Shown here in pieces: positions 8,963 to 16,357 of a stretch of 16,357 nt of DNA; position 1 is the stretch's first letter; every line of letters starts with the position of its first letter. The position numbers and the translations under genes are program-made. Location: NCBI GenBank assembly GCA_015501055.1, contig JADNYV010000755.1, positions 1 through 16,357 on the forward strand, written 5' to 3'. A model generated the notes under the pieces. The model saw nothing but the letters and a program-made list of their open reading frames with translations. It was not told the DNA's origin and did no database searches. The DNA comes from Mucidula mucida (taxonomy: Eukaryota > Basidiomycota > Agaricomycetes > Agaricales > Physalacriaceae).

Positions 8963-10430
8963 ATGGAGCCCGTGGGACTCTGGCCTTGCAGACAACGCGC
9001 CGAGCAGAGTGTTGCCTCTCTTTTGTTTCTCTCTCACCATCATGTCGACCATCCCAAGACAGACCTACACGTCTTCCTCATCTCAAGTCTTCGACGAGTA
9101 CAGGTTATCACCATCGCTGGTCCAGAATCTGCTTCTCGCAGCAACTTTGATGCACGGGTCATTTGCCAGCGCATCCAGGAGTCACCAGCTCGGGGCTTCA
9201 TCCCCGAAGCCATCTACCAGGTGGACATACCTAACACCGCCAAAGTCCTGAAATCGCTGAAAGGGTTGTCCCCATCGACTTCTACTCCTGTTGTTGGGCC
9301 GCTGCAGCAGCAGTTCTTTGCCAACATACAGCCTGGACGTATCTACTTGGCCGCATACCTTAAAGCCTCTCCTACCGCCGCCGTCGCACCGAAGCGCAAG
9401 CCCAGCGCGGACATCAAGCGAGATGACGCGAAGAAGTCCTGCAACACGCACACCATTAAAGCTGCGGCTACTCGTCGACATGTCAACCTCACCCCGGTAG
9501 ACGTAGGGATTAAAGGGTATGATCGCCATCCTCTCTATATTACGGGACGGTTTGGGGAACCAGTTGGTACATTTTCCGCCTCTTCAAGTGTGTATCACTG
9601 CTGACCGAAATTCGCTAGTCTGCTCCTTGCTCGGATTTTCGGCAACAATTATATCCTCCGATCGGTCACAGATATCTATTCCCCGATTTCAGTCTGAGCA
9701 TTCGAGAGTTATTGGATTCCAGCGGGGACAACACATCGGGGGTCTACACTCCCATGCCTTTTAATCTTGATGCTGCGTCCTTTTCATCCATGCTCACGGC
9801 TTGTGTCGACATTAGCTCAGAAGACGACTATCCCGAAACAATCGGAAAACTACTGGAGATTGCCCCACACGAGTCTGCTCCCTCGAGCTATCCTCATTCG
9901 AAAGATTTCGTCATGGAATTTGACTTTACAGACTTCGCCTTTGATAGTCTCACGTCGAAGATGTTCAAAAGACGACTTCACCAGCGCATCAAATCTGGTG
10001 TCGAGGATTTCATCACGAAATACGACAAGTGGCTTCATTTTGGCCATGCTGGAACATTCCTTCAGAGTACAGAAGGGAGTGGCAGAGCAGCCCCGGTCAA
10101 AGTACTGGCGAGTATTACTCTGTCGATGTCCCTAGTTGCCTCTTTTGCTAATTTTTCGTTGTTCAGCAACATATCGAAAGGGGTTTGGACGAAATTGGGA
10201 ACTCTCGTGTTTTTATGATTATTCATGGCTACGATGCGCTCAGGAATCTCGGAGAAGTGAAGTCACTTAGGACTTCCGAGTCGCCAACCAACCGCTCAGA
10301 TTTCCCCAGTCCTCAAATCATTACTGACTTGTTCAAGGCACAGCTGTACAATGTAGTCTTTCAGTTTCAGGACCGTACTGGGACAATCTCCAAAATCTTC
10401 CTTTTCGGAACCTCGCCGGCCACCAGATAA
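8963..10430 (+). CDS. Second AAA-ATPase-like protein, three exons, P-loop lost, short C-terminus
   Basis: Exons 8963-9562, 9619-10107 and 10167-10430 join in phase into an uninterrupted 450-residue frame. Intron 1 is GTTGGT..CTAG (56 nt, branch CTGAC); intron 2 is GCGAGT..TCAG (59 nt), a GC-AG intron. Exon 1 is unrecognised and Ala/Lys-rich. Exons 2-3 parallel the divergent neighbour: FRQQLYPPIGHRYLFPDF, then PMPFNLDAASFSSML where the P-loop should be (about 245-258, no GxGK), and YPETIGKLL. FVMEFDFTDF (about 297-306) is followed by a helix RRLHQRIKSGVEDFITKYDKW, then SRVFMIIHGYDAL at the Walker-B position (about 376-388). It ends at TAA 10428-10430, soon after IFLFGTSPATR, earlier than the neighbour and usual family members. 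The start is uncertain: the ATG at 9042 has a better context but needs a 38-nt intron (9104-9141) to reach the main frame. Confidence 0.6.
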
Positions 10431-10958
10431 TGGCCTAGGTATACATTTCCTCCGCTAATGGCCTGCCATCCGGGCATACATACTCCCCACTGATAGTAGG
10501 GCTAGGGAATGCATTCCCCTCGATAATCATTGGTCATGTATCAGGATATCCAAAGCAAGCCTACAGCGACCAGCGATTATCAGCCTGAGCTCACACGCCT
10601 CTTCTCAATTTGGGGTGAATCGCTAGAACCAGATCTTGATGATCGTTTTTCTAACTGATCGTGTGCCTTCTGTTGTCTTCCCGTTGAGGAGGATTGCCGG
10701 TGTGTCCTGGTGCCTTCTACGACGTCAATGCTTCCACGAAGTAGCTATGTGTTGGTGTTACTTCCGTATTTGTTCCTGATTATATTGTACCTGATTTCTG
10801 TATTCTGTACTCGTGTCGATGATGCGATAGTGATCATTCTATTTTGCTGATTTCCCAGTCGAGAACTTTAAGATGCCCTGACCTACTGAACAGTAAGAAT
10901 ACAATGTTGGTTACTCCTTTGCAACATCCTTACCGGCAACAAATTTTTCTCCAAGGAA
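10431..10958. other. Intergenic spacer, T-rich, one palindrome
   Basis: No coding frame is supported. The 3' side is rich in T and TGATTT/TGTAC words, as in a 3' UTR or AT-rich spacer. GGGAATGCATTCCC at 10505-10518 is a perfect 14-bp palindrome related in design to those in the array that follows. Confidence 0.5.
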
Positions 10959-11253
10959 GGAACATGAGTTCCCAAAACATACGGCGCCTGTAACTGACTT
11001 GAGGAAATCCATTCCCTCCGCACTGTCATGACCTGCAACCAAACACGAGGAAATGGATTTCTTCTGCGCCGTTATGACCACTGCAAGGAAATATATTTCC
11101 TCCCGAGTCCCCGCACATTCCATCTGCGAGGAAGTGGATTTCCTCCCCATGCACTTCCATTACCATAGATTTCCTCTTGAGTCCCCGTGCATTCCATGTG
11201 CGAGGAAGTGGATTTCCCCCCATGCCTTCCGTCTGCCAGGAAGTAGATTTCCT
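10959..11253. repeat. Array of short GGAAnTnnATTTCC-type palindromes
   Basis: At least seven palindromes with AGGAA...TTCCT arms occur at irregular spacing of about 32-74 bp: 10959-10972, 11001-11018, 11047-11064, 11086-11101 (AGGAAATATATTTCCT, perfect 16 bp), 11128-11145, 11202-11219 and 11238-11253. A half copy lies near 11165-11172. Part of the array is a clear tandem duplication of a 74-bp unit starting at GAGTCCCC (11105 and 11179), with only a few differences in the first 48 bases. The minus strand is incidentally open across much of it and repeats EEIHFL-like peptides; I regard that as a by-product. No family is recognised. Confidence 0.75.
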
Positions 11254-11427
11254 CTCCATGCCTTCCCTTCCCTTCCCATTACATTTCCTGCCTGTGTACA
11301 TCAACTTCCAGGCAAAATCTATATCCTGAATGTATTTCCCGACATGCAACAAGAGTAAAGCAAATTGACATTCGGCTAGGAGGGTGCACAGAACATACAA
11401 TGGTACAATGGAAGATTGAGATAATGA

Positions 11428-11885
11428 TCATATGGCCGCCTTGATGTGGGACTCATTGATAGTGGAATAGACAAAGCCATTGTCAAGAAGGGTGTCGATA
11501 GCAATACTAAGATAAAACATTAGCAAAAAGGAGCAAGAAATGTCTAAGAGACTCGCCTGAGACTGTGAGAGTTGGATGCTCCTGGAACGCTGGCCTGATT
11601 CAATTCCTTTGATATTCCAGCGACATGCAAACCATCCGGCAACTCGGCCTGTGCAGCAAGTAATTCGACGATGATGCGCTGCAGAGCTGGTAGGTGTGCC
11701 CATCTTGAATCACCATCCTTCTTTGGTATTGGAAGATACATGTTGGAAACGGCTGCGGAAGCCTGGATTGGTGGATAAGCAAGGCGCGGTCAAAGAAATG
11801 CATTGCAACATACCTGGGGAGCTATAGCCGCCTCCTGCCTAGCGGTAAGCGACATGCATTGCAGGAAATGGAAATCAATCTCCAT
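11428..11885 (-). pseudogene. RFA2: RPA32/RFA2-like gene, 3' part (end of OB fold plus winged-helix C-terminus)
   Basis: RPA2 is the middle subunit of replication protein A, the nuclear single-stranded-DNA-binding complex. Exons 11885-11814, 11762-11557 and 11506-11428 join in phase. The first begins exactly at the hAT element border and reads MEIDFHFLQCMSLTARQEAA, matching the strand that closes the RPA2 OB fold. Introns are GTATGT..CCAG (51 nt) and GCGAGT..TTAG (50 nt, GC-AG type). The C-terminus is a clear winged-helix: LPALQRIIVELLAAQ, ELPDGLHVAGISKEL, then AIDTLLDNGFVYSTINESHI, ending in TGA 11430-11428. This domain binds repair proteins in known RPA2. Exons here carry no stops; the gene is broken by insertion rather than point decay. 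The matching 5' part lies at 14771-14387. Confidence 0.8.
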
Positions 11886-12764
11886 TAGAGACCTCAACAA
11901 GTTTCCGGGTCACGCGGAAACTCGAGTACTTGATCCGGCCGGGGATCTCGGCTACTCAACTTGTTTGATCCGCGGATCAATAGCGAGTCGGGTCATAAAC
12001 GGATCACGAGTAGGGCATCTAAGTGGTGAGTACCCGTTACAAGTACTCGCACTTACTCGCACCTAATTATAGTGGCGGCAAATCCTTTCGCGCACATAGC
12101 AACCTTCGGACTCAATTAGACCGTGGACGTCTTGGAGGATTACCTGGCAACACCACCAGTCGGAACTTGTGTTGATCCAGTCCGCTATTGGGCGGCTCTA
12201 TTGGATGTACCCAACGACAAGGGTAAGACTACGATGACAATGCAAGGAGCCTTGGTGCTGATGGCGCTGGACTTTCTGAGCATGCCGGGTATGCTTTGCT
12301 TCTTTATTCCATCTTCTTCTACTGATGATCAGTCTAGCTACATCGACAGATGTTGAACAGATGTTTTTGGTGGCCAGCTTAATGGTCACCAAACATTGTT
12401 TCAACCATTCAGATGAGTCTGTTCGCGCCTGTGTCATGTTGAAGGATTGGTTCAAGTCAGGCCTTGTGCCTATTGAGCAAGTAATTCGGATTTTCAACGA
12501 AAAAGCCGCACGGAAAGGTAAATCTGATGAGTAGTTATTATAAAGTGGTCGTTTATGTACAGTTTTATTACAATATTATGTAGCTTAATCCGCGAGTATT
12601 TGCAACTCGTTACTGATCCGGATCGTCTTCGAGTACTTGACTTGTTTGACCCGCAAGTCAGTGTGGATCGAGTAAGTTCCGGATCACGAGTATGCCCTTT
12701 CGGCCTCGAGTACTCGGCTCTCGGATCACGGGTCTGATTCAAGTATTACTCGTTGAGGTCTCTA
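11886..12764. mobile_element. Deleted hAT-type DNA transposon
   Basis: Terminal inverted repeats TAGAGACCTCAACAAGT (11886-11902) and its near-perfect complement at 12748-12764 (16 of 17) bound an 879-bp element. The TAGAG start fits the hAT terminal pattern. Repeated words such as CGAGTACTTG, ACTTGTTTGA(T/C)CCGC and GGATCACGAGTA crowd both ends, as expected of subterminal transposase-binding motifs. The 8-bp target duplication typical of hAT is not present (ATCTCCAT on the left, GCGTAAAG on the right). Only the end of a transposase gene remains inside. Confidence 0.8.
12120..12534 (+). pseudogene. hAT transposase C-terminal dimerisation domain (fragment)
   Basis: Exons 12120-12288 and 12338-12534 join in phase across a 49-nt intron (GTATGC..CTAG). 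They give DVLEDYLATPP, YWAALLDVPND, LVLMALDFLSMPATSTDVEQMF and then a helical end to TAG 12532-12534. The ALDFLSMPATSTDVEQ block is the hAT C-terminal dimerisation signature (consensus LSIPATSvdVERvFS). A TAG lies just upstream at 12117-12119, and the BED zinc finger and catalytic RNase-H-like core are missing. The fragment therefore cannot be an active transposase. It may have been mobilised in trans by a full-length relative. Confidence 0.85.
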
Positions 12765-12980
12765 GCGTAAAGAGTCTGGTTGGTGTGCTTGCAGCATTTT
12801 TGAAGAACTAATGTCCTCTGTTACAATCTCATAGTTGTTACGCCTCTTATGTCTGTTGTTACGATCTCATAGTTACTACGCCTTGTATAATCCTTTGCCG
12901 TACATACTTAATACTCCTCTATTCCCATTTATCTACAGTTGTTTACTACATAGCTATGTTTTGTTCAATGGTAGTTATAT
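12765..12980. repeat. Spacer between hAT and Harbinger elements with a 38-bp-period direct repeat
   Basis: Two imperfect copies of a ~25-bp word beginning TGTTAC(A/G)ATCTCATAGTT lie at 12819 and 12857. The rest is AT-rich with no coding signal. The spacer could include the end of the Harbinger-type element or a worn piece of the RFA2-like gene; I cannot define a terminal inverted repeat here. Confidence 0.45.
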
Positions 12981-14268
12981 TTAATGTGCCGGAGGATGTA
13001 AGTACTCTGATAAACGCGGAGGATGACAAGTAAAGTACTGAGCAACCTGATTTGGATGTAGACAGTTGAGGCAGTTTGTAAGTAAGACACCTACACAATA
13101 GTATCAGCCAACTGAAGAAGAATATAGGCGATGTTTCCATCCCACATTCAAATACGGCCAGGTATTTACCACAATTCCAAACCCGTGCTCAACCTCAATC
13201 CGCACTGCAGACATTTGTGCGTTGAAGTGCTCCTCAACAGCGGTCCGCTCTCCTTCTCCTGCAAATGGACTCAGCAAGTGATGACCGAGGCCGTATGCCA
13301 AATCCCCAAAGATCTCCAAGTATTGCTCCTCTATTGGCGCATTTTCTGGCACATTTTCTGGAACTGCAAACTCGGCCAGACGCTCGACAATCCCACTTTC
13401 CGCCAAGAGTGCGTTATTGTTACGCCTGCCCTTGATTGCACCATAGAGATGACCAAAGAGGCCATTTGGAAGCATAAGGGCTTGGAACTTCAGTGCATGA
13501 TGCTTCTTGTGCCCGTTATACGTGATCTGCTGGTGCCAAGTCGGACGTGCAATCCTTTGAATGGAGTCAATAAAACCAAATACATGCTTTATGGGGGCAC
13601 CGTGGGAATGAATGGCATCTGCATATTTGAGGAGCTGAGAGGGATGAAGGAGATGTTTGTGGTCATATTCCAGGAGATGCTCCCACTCGTCATCCAAGAG
13701 CTCAACCAATTCATTGATGATTTCAGATAGAGAAGAGATGGAGCGATTGTATTGGATAGTCAGATCGAAAAGATTGCCCACAAAACGGAAACAAGCACAG
13801 AGGATACAGAATGCTTTGAGACCACTGAATATGTAGCTCTTGCGCGTCTTTATGGTCTCTGGAATGCAGAGGCCCTCCACCATCTCTTGGATATCCGGAT
13901 ACGACATCCTAATACATGTCAGTGCATGTTAACAAAGGCAATAGAAATACGCACCCAAAGCAATAACACAGATCCGCCTCGGTACGTGTCTGAAGCCATT
14001 CATTGGTAATCTGTTCACCTCCTTGCTGCAGGCGGGCAGCAGCACGAGGCTCTTCCATGTTATCAGCTGTCTGATTCTTCCATTCCATGCCAGTAAGAAG
14101 CGGATCCATCTGGATGTTGTGAATAAGTATTGTATCTTTGTTTAGTATTTGGATGAGCTTGGGGGCCATAGCAAGGGCGGGAGGGCAAAGAACTGGGCCA
14201 GTTATAGCAAGAAGAGCCGCAGCTATGATAGCCGCCATTTTTTTTTTGTCTATGGGTGGCTCAGACAT
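12981..14268 (-). pseudogene. PIF/Harbinger-type DDE_Tnp_4 transposase with one nonsense codon
   Basis: Exon 1 (14268-13955, ATG in ACAACCATG) and exon 2 (13908 onward) join in phase across a 46-nt intron (GTGCGT..TTAG, branch CTGAC). The N-terminal half is helical and contains the conserved lead-in CFGMSYPDIQEMVEGLCIP. The catalytic half has D in VFGFIDSIQRI, then YNGHKKHHALKFQALMLPNG. It continues with GAIKGRRNNNALL, D in EIFGDLAYGLGHHLLSPF, and E in AVRIEVEHGFGIV. TGA at 13106-13104 interrupts after YSSSVG, but the same frame continues with YYCVGVLLTNCLNCLHPNQ to TAA 12983-12981, as family members do. The residue before YY is normally R or K, so CGA-to-TGA is likely. The usual H-D after GRR is N-N here. 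A run of ten A in exon 1 (14248-14239) is slip-prone. Length is about 410 residues if read through. A second ORF (Myb-like) is not seen. Confidence 0.85.
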
Positions 14269-14347
14269 GGTTGTTGTGTATAGATGGGCCCAGATAGCAT
14301 GCCCAATGAGCCGCGGAGCTACTGCCTAATTAGTATGTCACACCTTC

Positions 14348-14771
14348 CTAATTCATTTTTCTGGTCATGCAGCACAGAAATATCTCGGAACGGCACTCCA
14401 AAAATCCTCTATTGACCTTGTAAATCTTGTGCGTGACATTTTCGATGATGTCCAGAACGCAGGCCACAAACATAATCTAAGGCAATACATATGAGCAAGA
14501 AATGCCAATGTTTGGATATCTCACCATTTTAACAGGGACGCTGTCAATAACAAAACTCCCTTCAGGAGAAGTAGGACGAATAGCCTTGTATATTTGGGCG
14601 ATTGTGACTGGGCGTAGACCATCCACATTGTTCTGTGAGGGCAAAAGGGTATCGCGGGTTAGTTGTGGATTCCATGTAAAAGCAGAATACATTTACCTTG
14701 CGTTTAGCATCAATGGGGATATTGCTGGGCACGCTGTCAGTGGGGTTGGATGGTTTTTCAGATTTGATCAT
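14348..14771 (-). pseudogene. RFA2: RPA32/RFA2-like gene, 5' part (N-terminus and start of OB fold)
   Basis: Exons 14771-14697, 14632-14525 and 14476 onward join in phase through introns of 64 nt (GTAAAT..ACAG) and 48 nt (GTGAGA..TTAG). The product begins MIKSEKPSNPTDS, a short polar N-terminus of the kind that is phosphorylated in RPA2. It continues with VDGLRPVTIAQIYKAIRP, the RPA2 lead-in to the OB fold. SFVIDSVPVKM, MFVACVLDIIENV and HKIYKV follow, the first OB strands. Similarity fades after LECRS (about 14387), and the frame stops at TAG 14350-14348, next to the Harbinger-type transposase. An ATG at 14819 is in frame but lies within a tandem repeat. The 3' part is 2.5 kb away at 11885-11428; the middle of the OB fold was not found. 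Since RPA2 is essential, an intact copy presumably exists elsewhere. Confidence 0.75.
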
Positions 14772-14785
14772 GATTGCAATAGGAA

Positions 14786-14863
14786 CAAAGGTCCAGATCC
14801 GTGTGGCACCCATTTCCATTTCCTCAAAGGTCCAGATTCATATGGCACCCATTCCCATTTTGT
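14786..14863. repeat. 39-bp tandem duplication in the RFA2/KDZ divergent spacer
   Basis: Two adjacent copies of a 39-bp unit beginning CAAAGGTCCAGAT (14786-14824 and 14825-14863) differ at a handful of positions. They lie immediately upstream of the RFA2-like start codon and about 70 bp before the KDZ frame, so they sit in the intergenic promoter region of both. Confidence 0.75.
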
Positions 14864-14932
14864 ACATCCCATGTGATCGATTGTGTTCTTGTTCAGAATG
14901 TCAACAACATTATCTTTGTACTCATTGGCAAC

Positions 14933-16357
14933 ATGCAGGCTGCCTTGCGCGCTGCAGAACAGAAAAAGGAGTGTGCTGCAAAGTGTGCACGACCTGCGGA
15001 TATCACCTCCACCGTGACCTGGAAGCCTGATGCAAAAACGGGACATCTATGTCCTCATGTTGCTCATCAACGCATGACAATCGATATTGAGGACATTACT
15101 GAGGATTCACAGTTCCTTAAGGATGAACCACGACCGTATACCTTACCAGCACCATTTCTTCCCGCGACTCAGTTATATCCTGACGTGCACACAGACGAAC
15201 CCGACTTCGTTTCTGATCCGGTATTGCAGGCTGCTGCTGAAGAGGTAGCTCGACATCGCTACCCATCTGTGAGTTTTCTGTTATAAAATTTCTTGTGTGG
15301 TACTAATTTGAGAAGGATGACCCACTTAGGAAGTGGAGGGGACGCGCGGATGAATATCTCGCAGAACTCCTAAGGCTGGAAGCACCGCTTGCACTGACTA
15401 CGTGTCCCGGTGTGCCTGGGCACCCATGTTAAGATGTTCAGGGCATCTATAAGTGTCTAACCTGTCATGATCACTGCCTGTTCTGTCTGGAATGCTTTTT
15501 CTTCAAGCACACCGGTTTATATCTTCATCGCATTCAGGTAAGTGAATCACAAAGCTATCCGATGTGGGCTAATAGGTATCCTAGAAATGGACTGGAACCC
15601 ACTTCTGGCCGACGACTTTGGCCAAGATTGGGGTAGTTGTGCAACTAGGACATGCCCCGGGTGACGATTGCTTTTCTCCAGGCTTTGCCAATGCCAAGCG
15701 TTTTGTGGTGATTGATGTCGATACAGTGCAAGTTATCAACCTTCAGTATTGTGGCTGTACTCTCAATGCCGGTATTGGCTTCGACATACAACTCCATTGC
15801 GCACGCCTTTACCCGGCTACGACTCATGATCCCGAGACTTGTGCTACCTTCAGGGCGCTGGAGCATTTTTAGATTCTTTCCTTCATGTCAAAGATAATGT
15901 CTTGTCTTTACAGGCAACATTAATGCTGACGGCCATAGTTATCTGCATATGAATATTTCGCTGCATGTTGTCACCTGACTGATAATACAGGTACCAAAAT
16001 GTCATCAGTAAGTTACCTCCTTTATTCGCAACAATAATCTAATACCCTTTCTAGAACCGTTATGCTCAGCTCCTTATCATGATATGCGAGTGGTGCCATC
16101 TGAAGTTTTGCAAACATTTTGGGAGAGGAAATGCAGACGGCGGTTGCAAGCAGACTCAGGCAGGTGATTTAGTTGTTGTGTGCCCTGCCTGTCCTCAGCC
16201 GGGCTTGAACATGCACATGTAAGTCTTCTCTCCATTGTCTAGATGTAATCTAATGTCCATCTATAGGAAATTGCCGACCAACCCTGATTACGTTGATAGA
16301 ATGTTCCTTGCAATAGACGCCAACTTTTGACTGAAACACGCCAATGTTCTTCAGCGA
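14933..16357 (+). pseudogene. KDZ transposase, N-terminal part with cysteine-cluster domain (runs off the window, broken)
   Basis: Exons 14933-15268 and 15316-15537 give a polar lead and then DPLRKWRGRADEYLAELLRLE. CP...GHPC and YKCLTCHDHCLFCLECFFFKH follow, the CxC2-type cysteine cluster of fungal KDZ proteins. Exon 3 (15585-15872) reads KWTGTHFWPTTLAKIGVVVQ, LGHAPGDDC, FVVIDVDTVQVINLQYCGC and RLYPATTHDPETCATFRALE. Later pieces are YEYFAACCHLTDNTGTKMSS (to 16007), NRYAQLLIMICEW...VVVCPACPQPGLNMH (16055-16218) and LAIDANF (from 16267), the block holding the first catalytic Asp. Introns of 47-48 nt separate them. Breaks are TAA 15430-15432, TAG 15870-15872, a frameshift between about 15890 and 15945, and TGA 16328-16330 where the family has R (IDANFRLK). 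The true start may lie upstream of 14933. The rest of the catalytic domain is beyond the window. Confidence 0.85.

Noticed and set aside
10959..11253. CRISPR array
   Set aside because: Repeat units are palindromic, variable and irregularly spaced, there are no conserved-length spacers, and the DNA is clearly fungal.
11026..11400. Minus-strand frame with repeated EEIHFL peptides as a repeat protein
   Set aside because: It is produced by the palindromic DNA array, which is also open in other frames; no ATG context, domain or intron supports a gene.
13131..13730. Long plus-strand frame opposite the Harbinger transposase
   Set aside because: It is the antisense shadow of a well-supported transposase exon with clear catalytic motifs.
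14768..15046. Minus-strand frame across the RFA2/KDZ spacer
   Set aside because: It mixes the 39-bp tandem repeat with the antisense of the KDZ exon and shows no family motif.

Overview
The window looks like transposon-rich, decaying DNA from a filamentous basidiomycete (an Agaricomycete-like fungus). The evidence is the many 46-65 nt GT-AG introns with CTRAY-type branch points, a Ty3/gypsy chromovirus with a chromodomain, a KDZ (Kyakuja-Dileera-Zisupton) transposase with its cysteine-cluster N-terminus, a DUF6534-type membrane-protein relic, and a pair of fungal AAA-ATPase-like genes. No bacterial gene organisation is visible. All family calls come from reading motifs; no database search was possible.

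Layout. (1) 1-1660: 3' end of a Ty3/gypsy element (integrase plus chromodomain, one frameshift). (2) 1868-3698: an unrecognised protein gene with two in-frame TGA codons, several frameshifts and a C-terminal zinc-knuckle-like motif. It runs directly into a purine tract and an LTR-like stretch (3716-4084). (3) 4085-5088: no supported gene, with one possible minus-strand retroelement primer-binding site. (4) 5089-6070, minus: a DUF6534-type multi-pass membrane-protein pseudogene. A short non-autonomous inverted-repeat element (6109-6621) abuts its 5' side and is flanked by 9-bp direct repeats. (5) 7205-10430: two AAA-ATPase-like genes head to head, sharing a 186-bp promoter that contains an overlapping CCAAT box and CACGTG. 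Both have lost the P-loop lysine. (6) 10431-11427: non-coding DNA with an array of short palindromes. (7) 11428-14771, minus: an RPA32/RFA2-like replication-protein gene split into a 3' part and a 5' part. Between the parts lie a deleted hAT element (11886-12764) and a Harbinger-type transposase (12981-14268). (8) 14933 to the window end, plus: the N-terminal part of a KDZ transposase, itself broken.

Taken together, the only genes that read as (nearly) whole are the two divergent AAA-ATPase-like genes. Everything else is a transposon or a gene damaged by transposon insertion and point decay. Several in-frame TGA codons sit where the families have arginine (CGA), mostly in a T-CGA context, which suggests a C-to-T process at CpG/TCG sites.
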